Shown here piece by piece: positions 19,536-27,802 of a DNA stretch of 64,000 nt; the stretch's first letter is position 1; every line of letters starts with the position of its first letter. The stretch lies in NCBI GenBank assembly GCA_041913905.1, contig JAYSEK010000021.1, positions 26,839-90,838 of the forward strand, written 5' to 3'. The notes under the pieces are model-generated. The model worked only from the letters and a program-made list of their open reading frames with translations. It did not search any database and was not told the DNA's origin. The position numbers and the translations under genes are program-made. This stretch comes from Roseateles_B sp041913905. Lineage in GTDB: Bacteria; Pseudomonadota; Gammaproteobacteria; Burkholderiales; Burkholderiaceae_C.

Positions 19536-20132
19536 TCAGCGGCTGCGGCCGCGCGACTCGGCGCCCAGCAGGGCGTCCTTGAGCTGGCTGTCGGCGGGAT
19601 TCTTGCCCAGCCAGATGCGCAGCAGCGTGGTGAAGAACTCGGGCTCCTTGATCGGCTCGCCCTGCAGCTTGCCGTTGACGTGGATCACGGTGCCGGTGCC
19701 GGGGATGAACTCGACCGAGAAGCCTTCGCCGCTGCTCATCTTCTTCTTGGCCGCAAAGACCTCGGCGATGCGCATCACGCCCGGGATGGACTTGGAGAAG
19801 TCCTCAGGGCTGGCGTTGTCCTGCATGCCCTTGGTGAAGAGCTTGCCCAGCTCGTTGGCGTCGATCTCGCGCAGCATCTGGATGGCCAGGCGCTTGGGGC
19901 CCGCGCTGCTGAAGACAGCGTCCGGCGTCGTGGCCTTTTCCTTGAGGTACAGCCCGGCGGTGTAGACCTTGAAGATGGCTTTGTAGCGGACGCCCGCTCC
20001 GTTCAGGACCAGCTTCTGGCCCCCCACCTCGGCCTGGGGTTCGTACTTCACCCCCGCCACTTCGACCGGCTGGGCATTCGCGCCCAGAGGCAGCGCCAAC
20101 GCCATCAGCGCTGCAAGGAACAAACGACGCAT
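19536..20132 (-). CDS. chalcone-isomerase-like exported protein
   Basis: A 198-residue protein with a clean signal peptide (MRRLFLAALMALALPLGANA). The mature part has LVLNGAGVRYKAIFKVYTAG followed by LYLKEKATTPD, LAIQMLREIDANELGKLF and FSVEFIPGTGTVIHVNGK, the pattern of the bacterial chalcone-isomerase-like (Chalcone_3) family. The fold is shared with plant chalcone isomerase, but the bacterial members are periplasmic and of unknown function, possibly binding a lipid or fatty acid. It is a single gene, divergent from the trp leader. Confidence 0.85.
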   Translation of the reverse strand: MRRLFLAALMALALPLGANAQPVEVAGVKYEPQAEVGGQKLVLNGAGVRYKAIFKVYTAGLYLKEKATTPDAVFSSAGPKRLAIQMLREIDANELGKLFTKGMQDNASPEDFSKSIPGVMRIAEVFAAKKKMSSGEGFSVEFIPGTGTVIHVNGKLQGEPIKEPEFFTTLLRIWLGKNPADSQLKDALLGAESRGRSR

Positions 20133-20242
20133 GTCTCACTCCAAGGATGTCTGCGTGACAGCCGCAGAACTTGTAAGAAGGAGTATGTCTGAACGACGAA
20201 GGCATGAAATAGGGGCAAGTCTCAGTTTCCGTGCATGGCTGC

Positions 20243-20248
20243 TACACT
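20243..20248 (+). promoter_or_regulatory. -10 element of the trp operon promoter
   Basis: TACACT lies 10 nt before the leader-peptide ATG, so transcription would start about 4 nt upstream of that ATG. The matching -35 box is weak. The spacing suggests an almost leaderless transcript. Confidence 0.4.
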
Positions 20249-20258
20249 CGGCCGCACT

Positions 20259-20342
20259 ATGTTCATCACGCGCAAGCAGATCAAGGGGTCGAACGACCGG
20301 GGAGCCTGGCCCTGGCGACGCCCGTCCGCCTTCACCCACTGA
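20259..20342 (+). CDS. trpL: trp operon leader peptide (Trp-Pro-Trp)
   Basis: A 27-codon frame (MFITRKQIKGSNDRG, then AWPWRRPSAFTH) containing two tryptophan codons separated by one proline codon. It lies 20 nt upstream of a terminator-like hairpin and 165 nt before trpE. Ribosome stalling at the Trp codons when charged tRNA-Trp is scarce would free the 5' arm of the hairpin to pair with the upstream GC-rich segment and so allow readthrough. No ribosome binding site is visible; translation from a near-leaderless transcript would explain this. The call rests on position, Trp codons and hairpin order. Confidence 0.7.
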   Translation: MFITRKQIKGSNDRGAWPWRRPSAFTH

Positions 20343-20361
20343 AGCGCTTGGCCTGCTTGCC

Positions 20362-20390
20362 GGCCCTGGTTCCCGGGGCCACACTCTTTT
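20362..20390 (+). terminator. trp attenuator
   Basis: GGCCCTGG (20362-20369) pairs with CCGGGGCC (20373-20380) around a 3-nt loop, giving an 8-bp stem (one G-T pair), followed by ACACTCTTTT. It lies between the leader peptide and trpE. The Trp-codon segment near 20297-20311 is partly complementary to this region and could form the alternative structure. Confidence 0.7.
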
Positions 20391-20507
20391 GCGATTCCGT
20401 GCGACGGCCTGCCCATGGGCAGTGCTGCGGCATGTCAGCCAAGCTGATCTGAACGATCGGTCGCCCGCGCCCATGCGCCAGCGCCGATGCATTCGCGAGA
20501 CGAGACC

Positions 20508-21992
20508 GTGATCACCGAACTGGAATTCCAAAGCCTGGCCGCCGACGGCTACAACCGCATCCCGCTGATCAGCGAAGCCTTTGCTGACCTCGAGACCCCC
20601 CTGTCGCTCTACCTGAAGCTCTGCGCCGGCTCGGGCCAGGGCCGCTACAGCTTCCTGCTGGAATCGGTGGTGGGGGGCGAGCGCTTCGGGCGCTACTCCT
20701 TCATCGGCCTGCCGGCCCGCACGGTGCTGCGCAGCCACGGTCAGCGCACCGAGGTGCGGCGCGATGGCGTGGTGGTGGAGGCGCACGAGGGCAATCCGCT
20801 CGAATTCATCGAGGCCTACCAGCAGCGCTTCAAGGTGGCGCTGCGCCCCGGCATGCCGCGCTTCTGCGGCGGCCTGGCCGGCTACTTCGGCTACGACGCG
20901 GTGCGCTACATCGAGCCGCGCCTTGCGAAGACCGAGAAGACCGGGGGCCTGGACACGCCGGACGTGATGCTGCTGCAGTGCGAGGAGCTGGCCGTCATCG
21001 ACAACCTCTCGGGCCGGCTCTACCTGATCGTCTATGCCGACCCGGCCCAGCCCGAAGCCTATTTCAAGGCGAAGAAGCGCCTGGCCGAACTGCGGGACAA
21101 GCTCAGCTACAGCGTCTCCGCCCCGCAGGTGAGGCGCGGGCAATCACACCCGGTGCAGCGCGAGTTCGCGCGGGCCGACTACGAAGCCGCGGTCCTGCGT
21201 GCCAAGGAATACATCGCTGCGGGCGACTGCATGCAGATCGTCTTCGGCCAGCGCCTGTCCAAGCGCTACACCGAGTCGCCGCTGAGCCTCTACCGTGCGC
21301 TGCGTTCGCTCAACCCCAGCCCCTACATGTACTTCTACGACATGGGGGACTTCCAGATCGTCGGCGCATCGCCCGAGATCCTGGTGCGCCACGAGCGCGT
21401 GGCCGAGGGCGAGAAGATCACCATCCGCCCCCTGGCCGGCACCCGGCCGCGCGGGGCCACGCCGGAGCTCGACCGGGCGCTGGAAGCCGAGCTCAAGGGC
21501 GATCCCAAGGAGCGCGCCGAGCACCTGATGTTGATCGACCTGGCGCGCAACGACATCGGCCGCATCGCCAAGACCGGCAGCGTGCAGGTGACCGACGCCT
21601 TCGCGGTGGAGCGCTACTCGCACGTGATGCACATCGTGTCCAACGTCGAGGGCCTGCTGAAGGAGGGGCTGTCCAACATGGACGTGCTGCGCGCCACCTT
21701 CCCGGCGGGCACGCTGTCCGGTGCGCCCAAGATCCGCGCCATGGAGATCATCGATGAGCTCGAACCCGTCAAGCGCGGCATCTACGGCGGGGCCTGCGGC
21801 TACCTCAGCTATGCCGGCGACATGGACCTGGCCATCGCCATCCGCACCGGCATCGTGCAGGACCAGATGCTCTACGTGCAGGCGGCGGCCGGCGTGGTGG
21901 CGGACTCCGTGCCCGAGCTGGAGTGGAAGGAAACGGAAGCCAAGGCCCGTGCGCTGCTGCGCGCGGCCGAGCTGGTCGAGGAGGGCTTCTGA
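20508..21992 (+). CDS. trpE: anthranilate synthase component I
   Basis: A 494-residue enzyme that makes anthranilate from chorismate and ammonia, the first step of tryptophan synthesis. The GTG at 20508 is preferred because the protein then begins MITELEFQSLA, as I recall for related betaproteobacterial TrpE; an in-frame ATG at 20487 would add 7 residues. YSFLLESVVGGERFGRYSFI contains the LLES motif that binds feedback tryptophan. The catalytic part (FADYEAAVLRAKEYIAAGDC after the E/D-rich loop, IRPLAGTRPRG, LMLIDLARNDIGRI and TLSGAPKIRAMEII) is complete. The amidotransferase-like gene begins immediately after its stop codon. Confidence 0.95.
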   Translation: MITELEFQSLAADGYNRIPLISEAFADLETPLSLYLKLCAGSGQGRYSFLLESVVGGERFGRYSFIGLPARTVLRSHGQRTEVRRDGVVVEAHEGNPLEFIEAYQQRFKVALRPGMPRFCGGLAGYFGYDAVRYIEPRLAKTEKTGGLDTPDVMLLQCEELAVIDNLSGRLYLIVYADPAQPEAYFKAKKRLAELRDKLSYSVSAPQVRRGQSHPVQREFARADYEAAVLRAKEYIAAGDCMQIVFGQRLSKRYTESPLSLYRALRSLNPSPYMYFYDMGDFQIVGASPEILVRHERVAEGEKITIRPLAGTRPRGATPELDRALEAELKGDPKERAEHLMLIDLARNDIGRIAKTGSVQVTDAFAVERYSHVMHIVSNVEGLLKEGLSNMDVLRATFPAGTLSGAPKIRAMEIIDELEPVKRGIYGGACGYLSYAGDMDLAIAIRTGIVQDQMLYVQAAAGVVADSVPELEWKETEAKARALLRAAELVEEGF

Positions 21993-22718
21993 ATGAGCGC
22001 CACGCAAACCATCGAACTGGTGCTGGTGGGCGATCGCGACGACGCCATCCTGGCCCATCGCGCTATTCCCCTGGCCCTGGAGTTGGCCGGTCAAGCCTTG
22101 AAACTGTCCCTGCAGTCGCGCTGGCTCGCCAGCGACGAAGTCGGCGACGGCAGCGCCTTGCGCCGCGCCCATGGCGTGTGGTGCGTGCCGGGCAGCCCCT
22201 ACCGCAGCATGGACGGCGCCTTGCGGGCCATCCGCCAGGCCCGTGAGAACGGCCAGCCCTTTCTGGGGACGTGCGGCGGCTTCCAGCATGCGGTGATCGA
22301 GTACGCGCGCAGCGTGCTGGGCTGGGCCGATGCCGATCATGAAGAGACCGCCGGGCCCGGCGAGCGGCGCGTGATCCACCACCTGGCTTGCGAGCTGGTG
22401 GAGCAGCAGGAAGTGCTCACGCCCCTGCCCGGCACGCGGCTGCATGGCGCCTATGGCGGGCAAGCATTTACCGAGGGCTACCGCTGCCGCTTCGGCTTGA
22501 ACCCCGACTTCGTGGCCGCACTCACCGCCGGGCCTCTGCAGACCGCAGCCCTGGGGCCGGCGCAGGATGTGCGGGCGGTCGAGCTGCGGGGCCATCCCTT
22601 CTTCGTCGCCACGCTGTTCCAGCCGGAACGCCAGGCGCTGCAAGGACAACTGCCGGGCCTGGTGCGGGCCTGGGTCGAAGCCGCGGCCATGCGCGCCGCT
22701 GAACAGGAGGCGCGCTGA
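21993..22718 (+). CDS. CTP-synthase C-terminal-like class I amidotransferase relative
   Basis: A 241-residue protein that resembles the glutamine amidotransferase half of CTP synthase but lacks the synthetase domain. The nucleophile elbow PFLGTCGGFQHAVIEYARSV (Cys94) is present. The usual His-Pro-Glu of the triad reads Gln210-Pro211-Glu212 (ATLFQPER), so the catalytic histidine appears to be missing and glutamine hydrolysis is doubtful. The family is known in databases as CTP-synthase C-terminal-related (seleno)proteins; here the residue is an ordinary Cys codon. It begins directly after the trpE stop and overlaps trpG by 1 nt, so it is a true member of the operon. Its role is unknown. Confidence 0.75.
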   Translation: MSATQTIELVLVGDRDDAILAHRAIPLALELAGQALKLSLQSRWLASDEVGDGSALRRAHGVWCVPGSPYRSMDGALRAIRQARENGQPFLGTCGGFQHAVIEYARSVLGWADADHEETAGPGERRVIHHLACELVEQQEVLTPLPGTRLHGAYGGQAFTEGYRCRFGLNPDFVAALTAGPLQTAALGPAQDVRAVELRGHPFFVATLFQPERQALQGQLPGLVRAWVEAAAMRAAEQEAR

Positions 22719-23302
22719 TGCTGCTGATGATCGACAACTACGACAGCTTCACCTTCAACCTGGTGCAGTACTTCGGCGAACTCGGGGCCGAGGTGAAGGT
22801 GGTGCGCAATGACGAGATCACCGTCGACGAGATCGCGGCCCTGAAGCCCGATCACCTGGTCTTCTCGCCCGGTCCCTGCTCACCGGCCGAAGCCGGCGTC
22901 TGCGTGGAGGCCATCCGCCACTTTGCCGGCAAGCTGCCGATGCTGGGCGTGTGCCTGGGCCACCAGAGCATGGGCGCAGCCTTCGGTGCCCGCATCGTGC
23001 GGGCGAAGACGCAGATGCATGGCAAGACCAGCGTGATCACGACGGACCAGCAGGGCGTCTTCAGCGGCCTGCCCCAGGACTTCACCGTGGTGCGCTACCA
23101 CTCGCTGGTGGTCGAGGAGGCGAGCTTTCCCAAGGAGTTCATCGTCACCGCCCGCAGCGAGGACGGCGAGATCATGGGCCTGCGCCACCGCGAGCTGGCC
23201 GGCACGGCCACGCCGCTGGAGGGGGTGCAGTTCCATCCGGAGTCCATCCTGTCCGAGCATGGGCATGCCATGCTGAAGAATTTCCTGCAGTTGAGGCGCT
23301 GA
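22718..23302 (+). CDS. trpG: anthranilate synthase component II (glutamine amidotransferase)
   Basis: A 194-residue amidotransferase supplying ammonia to TrpE. The triad is complete: Cys79 in MLGVCLGHQ, and His173 with Glu175 in QFHPES. It starts with the typical MIDNYDSFTFNLVQYFGELG. In several betaproteobacteria the same subunit also serves para-aminobenzoate synthase. The start codon overlaps the stop of the preceding gene (TGATG). Confidence 0.95.
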   Translation: MLLMIDNYDSFTFNLVQYFGELGAEVKVVRNDEITVDEIAALKPDHLVFSPGPCSPAEAGVCVEAIRHFAGKLPMLGVCLGHQSMGAAFGARIVRAKTQMHGKTSVITTDQQGVFSGLPQDFTVVRYHSLVVEEASFPKEFIVTARSEDGEIMGLRHRELAGTATPLEGVQFHPESILSEHGHAMLKNFLQLRR

Positions 23303-23364
23303 ATTGAAGCGCCAGGGAGCCGCCGCCGCGGGCCCGCGCATGTTTGCCAAGGAGCTGTCAGGCC

Positions 23365-24387
23365 ATGATTGACTTGCGAAGCGATACCGTGACCCAGCCC
23401 ACGCCGGCCATGCGCGAGGCCATGAGGGCCGCGCCGCTGGGTGACGACGTTTTCGGCGACGACCCCAGCGTCAACGCCTTGCAGGAGGCCGTGGCCGCCC
23501 GGCTGGGCTTCGAGGCCGCACTCTTCATGCCCACTGGCACGCAGAGCAACCTCTGCGCGCTGATGAGCCATTGCCAGCGTGGCGACGAATACCTGGTCGG
23601 GCAGATGGCCCACACCTACCACTGGGAAGGTGGCGGTGCGGCGGTGCTGGGCTCCATCCAGCCTCAGCCCCTGCCCAACCAACCCGATGGCAGCCTGCTG
23701 CTGGCCGACGTCGAGGCCCATATCAAGCCTGACGACGCCCATTTCGCCCGCACGCGGCTGCTGACCTTGGAGAACACCATCGGCGGCAAGGTGCTGTCCA
23801 TGGACTATCTGGCTGCGGCCTCCGGGCTGGCCCGGCGCCGCGGCCTGGCCCGCCACCTCGACGGCGCCCGGCTCTTCAACGCCGCCGTGGCGGTGGATGC
23901 GGACGACCCCTACGCGGCGGCGCGCCGCATCTGCAGCCACTTCGACAGCGTCTCCGTGTGCTTCTCCAAGGGCCTGGGTGCGCCGGTGGGCTCGGTGCTG
24001 TGCGGTTCGCGCGACTTAATCAAGGCCGCGCACCGCTGGCGCAAGATGGCCGGCGGCGGCCTGCGCCAGGCCGGCCTGCTGGCCGCGGCGGCGCATCACG
24101 CACTCGACCACCATGTGCATCGCCTGGCCAGGGACCATGCCCTGGCCCGCCGCCTGGCCGAGGGCCTGACGGGGGTGCCAGGTCTTGCCATCGAGCCACC
24201 GCAGACCAACATTGTCTTCGCCGATGTCGGCGATCCGCAGCGCACCGCCGGCCTGCTGCGCTTCCTCAAGGAGCGCGGCGTGCTGGCGACTGGCCTCTAC
24301 CGTTTGAGATTCGTGACCCATCTGGACGTCGACGCGGCGGGCGTGGACCGCGCCGTCGCGGCCGTCCGCGATTACTTCAAAGCCTGA
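23365..24387 (+). CDS. ltaE: low-specificity L-threonine aldolase
   Basis: A 340-residue PLP enzyme converting threonine and allo-threonine to glycine and acetaldehyde. The start MIDLRSDTVTQPTPAMREAM, then GDDVFGDDPSVNALQE, ALFMPTGTQSNLCA, HLDGARLFNAAVA and the PLP lysine region VSVCFSKGLGAPVGS are all typical. The ATG at 23365 is preferred over an upstream in-frame start because conserved family sequence begins exactly there, with AAGGAG 9 nt upstream. It lies inside the trp operon between trpG and trpD; it has no direct role in tryptophan synthesis. Confidence 0.93.
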   Translation: MIDLRSDTVTQPTPAMREAMRAAPLGDDVFGDDPSVNALQEAVAARLGFEAALFMPTGTQSNLCALMSHCQRGDEYLVGQMAHTYHWEGGGAAVLGSIQPQPLPNQPDGSLLLADVEAHIKPDDAHFARTRLLTLENTIGGKVLSMDYLAAASGLARRRGLARHLDGARLFNAAVAVDADDPYAAARRICSHFDSVSVCFSKGLGAPVGSVLCGSRDLIKAAHRWRKMAGGGLRQAGLLAAAAHHALDHHVHRLARDHALARRLAEGLTGVPGLAIEPPQTNIVFADVGDPQRTAGLLRFLKERGVLATGLYRLRFVTHLDVDAAGVDRAVAAVRDYFKA

Positions 24388-24400
24388 ACCGGGAGCCGCC

Positions 24401-25435
24401 ATGCCCATCACCGACAACGAAGCCCTGACGCGGACCATCGAGCACCGCGAAATCTTCCACGATGAAATGCTGACCCTGATGCGGCGCATCATGAGCGGCG
24501 AGATGTCCCCCGTGATGGCCGCCGCGCTGTTGATCGGCCTGCGCGTCAAGAAGGAGACCATCGGCGAGATCACCGCCGCTGCGCAGGTGATGCGCGAGTT
24601 CTCCGTCAAGGTACCGCTCGGACCGAAGCCGCATCTGGTCGACGTGGTCGGCACGGGCGGCGACGGTGCCCACACCTTCAACATCAGCACCTGCTCGATG
24701 TTCGTCGCCGCCGCCGCCGGCGCGCAGGTGGCCAAGCACGGCAATCGCAGCGTCTCCAGCAAGACCGGCAGCGCCGACGTGCTGGAGGCTCTGGGCGCCA
24801 ACATCATGCTCAAGCCCGAGCAGGTGGCCGCCAGCGTGGCCCAGTGCGGCATCGGCTTCATGTTCGCGCCCAACCACCATCCGGCCATGAAGAACATCGC
24901 CCCGGTCCGCAAGGAGCTGGGCGTGCGCACCATCTTCAACATCCTCGGCCCCCTGACCAACCCGGCCGGCGCGCCCAACATCCTGATGGGCGTGTTCCAT
25001 CCGGACCTGGTCGGCATCCAGGTCCGCGTGATGCAGCGCCTGGGCGCCGAGCATGCCGTCGTCGTCTACGGCAAGGACGGCATGGACGAGATTTCGCTGG
25101 GCGCGGGCACCTTGGTCGGTGAGCTGAGGAACGGCGAGATCCGCGAGTACGAGATCCATCCCGAGGACTTCGGCCTCGCGATGGCCTCCAACCGCAGCCT
25201 CAAGGTCAGCGGCCCGGAGGACAGCCGCCAGATGCTGCTGGGCGCCTTGGCTGACGAGCCCGGCCCGGCGCGTGACATCGTGCTGCTCAATGCCGGCGCC
25301 ACGCTCTACGCGGCCAACGTGGCGGACAGCATCGGCGAGGGCGTCGAACGGGCGCGCGAGTCCATCCGCAGCGGTGCAGCGCGGGCCAAGCTCGACCAGT
25401 TCATCGGCACCACCCAGGCCCTGGGCGCCGCATGA
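24401..25435 (+). CDS. trpD: anthranilate phosphoribosyltransferase
   Basis: A 344-residue enzyme joining anthranilate to PRPP. The glycine-rich PRPP site reads DVVGTGGDGAHTFNIST, followed by VAKHGNRSVSSKTGSADVLE and RTIFNILGPLTNPA, all standard for TrpD. Its 3' end overlaps the next gene by the ATGA motif. Confidence 0.95.
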   Translation: MPITDNEALTRTIEHREIFHDEMLTLMRRIMSGEMSPVMAAALLIGLRVKKETIGEITAAAQVMREFSVKVPLGPKPHLVDVVGTGGDGAHTFNISTCSMFVAAAAGAQVAKHGNRSVSSKTGSADVLEALGANIMLKPEQVAASVAQCGIGFMFAPNHHPAMKNIAPVRKELGVRTIFNILGPLTNPAGAPNILMGVFHPDLVGIQVRVMQRLGAEHAVVVYGKDGMDEISLGAGTLVGELRNGEIREYEIHPEDFGLAMASNRSLKVSGPEDSRQMLLGALADEPGPARDIVLLNAGATLYAANVADSIGEGVERARESIRSGAARAKLDQFIGTTQALGAA

Positions 25436-25950
25436 GATCCAGCGTCGCCCTGTTCCGGCGCCTGCGGGACGAGATTCCCCAGGCCGATCAGGTGCTGCTG
25501 CCCCGCGTGGAGGTGCACCCGCTGTCCTGGGGCCTGGGCCTGGCGGGAACGGCGCTGGGCCTGTGGGGCGTGCCCTTGCTGCCGCAGGACTGGCGCGGCG
25601 CTGGCGGTTGGCTGGCGCTGGGCCTGGTGGTGGCCGGCATGGCTGCCTGGGGACTGCTGCGGCGCGAGCATTGCGGCTGGCGGCTGGACTTCGCGACGCG
25701 CCAGCTCGATCCCGTGGGCGTCGACGGCGAAGCGCAGCGCCTGGACGGCACAGGCTGGGCGCTGTTCTGCATCGGCGGCAGCAAGCGCCGCTCCCTGGCC
25801 CTGGAGTTCCGTCACGACGACGGCGGCAAGGCCCTGCGCGTGCTGGAGACCCGCGGCGGCGCCAGTCGCGAGGAGCATCAGCTGGTGAGCCAGATCGCCG
25901 ATGCGCTGGCCCACCGGCTGCAGACGCGGCGCGAGGGGCTCAGCCTGTGA
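25432..25950 (+). CDS. small membrane protein in the trp operon, unknown function
   Basis: A 172-residue protein with two hydrophobic helices (about residues 24-40 and 53-72) and a soluble C-terminal part (WRLDFATRQLDPVGVDGEAQ, then LALEFRHDDGGKALRVLETR). The start codon overlaps the trpD stop codon (ATGA), which shows translational coupling. I do not recognise the family. The C-terminal part has the alternating pattern of a PH-like or small beta domain, but this is only an impression. Confidence 0.7.
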   Translation: MRSSVALFRRLRDEIPQADQVLLPRVEVHPLSWGLGLAGTALGLWGVPLLPQDWRGAGGWLALGLVVAGMAAWGLLRREHCGWRLDFATRQLDPVGVDGEAQRLDGTGWALFCIGGSKRRSLALEFRHDDGGKALRVLETRGGASREEHQLVSQIADALAHRLQTRREGLSL

Positions 25951-25997
25951 GCCAGCCAAGGCCTGGCGCTCGAAATCCATGAATCAAGGCAACGACC

Positions 25998-26786
25998 ATG
26001 TCCGACATCCTGAACAAGATCAACGCCGTCAAGCACGAGGAAGTGGCGGCGGCGCGCGCGCTGCGCTCGCTGGCCAGCCTGCGTGACGAGGCCGCGGCCC
26101 AGGGGCCGACGCGCGGCTTCATCGCGGCGCTGCGCAGCGCCATCGCCGCCGGCCGCAGCGGCGTGATTGCCGAGATCAAGAAGGCCAGCCCCAGCAAGGG
26201 CGTGCTGCGCGAGGACTTCCGCCCCGCCGAGATCGCGCAGAGCTATGCGCGCCATGGCGCGGCCTGCCTGAGCGTGCTCACCGATCGTCAGTTCTTCCAA
26301 GGCGCCACCGAGTACCTGCAGGCCGCCCGCGCCGCCTGCGCGCTGCCGGTGCTGCGCAAGGACTTCATGGTCGACGAATACCAGATCGTCGAGGCACGGG
26401 CCATGGGCGCGGACTGCGTGCTGCTGATCGCCGCCAGCCTCGACGACGCGCTGATGGCAGACCTCGAAGCCTGCGCGCTGGACCTGGGGATGGACGTGCT
26501 GGTCGAGGTGCACGACGGTGCCGAGCTGGAGCGCGCGCTGCGCCTGAACACGCCGCTGGTGGGCATCAACAACCGCAATCTGCGGAGCTTCGAGGTCACG
26601 CTGGACACCACGCTGGGTCTGCTGGACCGCGTGCCGGCGGACCGCCTGCTGGTGACCGAGTCCGGCATCCTGCAGCGTGCCGACGTGCAGCGCATGCGCG
26701 ATCACGGCGTGCACGCCTTCCTGGTGGGCGAGGCCTTCATGCGCGCCCCGGAACCCGGCGAGGCCCTCGCGGCCTTGTTCGCCTGA
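25998..26786 (+). CDS. trpC: indole-3-glycerol phosphate synthase
   Basis: A 262-residue TIM-barrel enzyme that closes the indole ring. GVIAEIKKASPSKGVLREDF contains the catalytic lysine region, followed by CLSVLTDRQFFQGATEYL, PVLRKDFMVDEYQI, LVGINNRNLRSFEV and LLVTESGILQRADV, all hallmarks of TrpC. It is a monofunctional form without a fused TrpF. The stop overlaps the next start codon by 1 nt. Confidence 0.95.
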   Translation: MSDILNKINAVKHEEVAAARALRSLASLRDEAAAQGPTRGFIAALRSAIAAGRSGVIAEIKKASPSKGVLREDFRPAEIAQSYARHGAACLSVLTDRQFFQGATEYLQAARAACALPVLRKDFMVDEYQIVEARAMGADCVLLIAASLDDALMADLEACALDLGMDVLVEVHDGAELERALRLNTPLVGINNRNLRSFEVTLDTTLGLLDRVPADRLLVTESGILQRADVQRMRDHGVHAFLVGEAFMRAPEPGEALAALFA

Positions 26787-27538
26787 TGCAGGCCTCGCTG
26801 CTGGACGAAGGCGCTGCCGCTGCGCCCAATGCCCTGGCGCGTCCGCTGGGCGAGGTGCTGGATGCCTCCGCGCTCTCGACCGGCTGGCATGCCGTCGTGG
26901 ACCGCTGGCGCCAAAGTCCCGAAGGCCAGGCGCTGGTTGCCTTCGTCGAGCGCCGCCAGCGCGAGGGCGCCGTCGTGTTTCCGGCCCAGCCTCTGCGCGC
27001 ACTGACCCTGACGCCGCTGGAGCAGGTCCGCGTGGTGATCCTCGGGCAGGATCCGTATCACGGCGCGGGCCAGGCCGAGGGCCTGGCCTTCTCGGTCCCA
27101 CCGGGGCAGAAGCTGCCGCCTTCGCTGCGCAATATCTACAAGGAACTGCAGCGCGACCTGGGCCTGCCGCCCGCGCGTGACGGCCACCTGATGGCCTGGA
27201 CGCGCCAGGGCGTGCTGCTGCTCAACACCTCGCTGACGGTGGAGGAGGGCGCGGCCGGCAGCCATGCGAGGAAGGGCTGGGAAGCGCTCACGGACGGACT
27301 CATCGCCGCCACCGCCGCCCACGCCGCGCCCAAGGTCTACCTGCTCTGGGGCGCGCACGCGCAGGCCAAGGCGCCCTTGATCGAGGCCGCAGGGCCGCAG
27401 CATCTCGTGCTGCAGGCTAACCATCCCTCGCCGCTCTCCGCCACGCGCCCGCCTCAGCCCTTCATCGGCTGCGGGCATTTTTCGGTCGCAAAGGCCTGGC
27501 TGGCCGAGCGTGGCGTGAGCCTGGACTGGCGACTCTGA
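26786..27538 (+). CDS. ung: uracil-DNA glycosylase
   Basis: A 250-residue family 1 uracil-DNA glycosylase that removes uracil from DNA. The catalytic water-activating loop VVILGQDPYHG (Asp89) and the minor-groove loop NHPSPLS (His213) are intact. It is coupled to trpC through the TGATG overlap and ends the trp transcription unit. A GC hairpin without a T-run lies just downstream (27548-27580). Confidence 0.95.
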   Translation: MQASLLDEGAAAAPNALARPLGEVLDASALSTGWHAVVDRWRQSPEGQALVAFVERRQREGAVVFPAQPLRALTLTPLEQVRVVILGQDPYHGAGQAEGLAFSVPPGQKLPPSLRNIYKELQRDLGLPPARDGHLMAWTRQGVLLLNTSLTVEEGAAGSHARKGWEALTDGLIAATAAHAAPKVYLLWGAHAQAKAPLIEAAGPQHLVLQANHPSPLSATRPPQPFIGCGHFSVAKAWLAERGVSLDWRL

Positions 27539-27621
27539 AGCGCCGGCGGCCCGCCTGCCTGCATCGCCCCGCAGCGGGCCACTGCTCCGGGTAGACCCTG
27601 GGGCCGGCCCCATCCCACCCT

Positions 27622-27638
27622 TGGTTCTAAACTGGTAT
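27622..27638 (+). promoter_or_regulatory. GlcNAc-regulon operator candidate, site 1
   Basis: TGGTT-CTAAAC-TGGTAT, a direct repeat of TGGT(W) with 6-nt spacing. It lies 165 nt upstream of the GlcNAc kinase start and matches five further sites in the window. Confidence 0.6.
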
Positions 27639-27745
27639 TGTTCCGCTTGGGGCGCCAAGCGGGCCAGGCACGATGCCGGCTGCATGGAAACGCTGCCGAG
27701 CCGCATCCTTTGCGTTGCGCCAAGTTTGTCGGTCGGCCTTGCTGT

Positions 27746-27762
27746 AAGCCAGTGCAATACCA
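27746..27762 (-). promoter_or_regulatory. GlcNAc-regulon operator candidate, site 2
   Basis: On the minus strand it reads TGGTA-TTGCAC-TGGCTT, so the second half-site is weaker. It lies just upstream of the -35 box of the kinase promoter. Confidence 0.45.
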
Positions 27763-27763
27763 A

Positions 27764-27793
27764 TTGACGCTCGGCCAACTCTGGTACTAAACT
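27764..27793 (+). promoter_or_regulatory. promoter of the GlcNAc operon
   Basis: TTGACG (27764-27769), an 18-nt spacer, then TAAACT (27788-27793). Transcription would begin about 3 nt before the ATG at 27803, so the message would be essentially leaderless. The -10 box lies inside operator site 3. Confidence 0.55.
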
Positions 27794-27798
27794 GGTAT
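27782..27798 (+). promoter_or_regulatory. GlcNAc-regulon operator candidate, site 3
   Basis: TGGTA-CTAAAC-TGGTAT. This is the best match to the motif and it overlaps the -10 box and start region of the kinase gene, so bound protein would block transcription. The GntR regulator encoded by the second gene of the operon is the likely binder. Confidence 0.65.
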
Positions 27799-27802
27799 TA
27801 CT

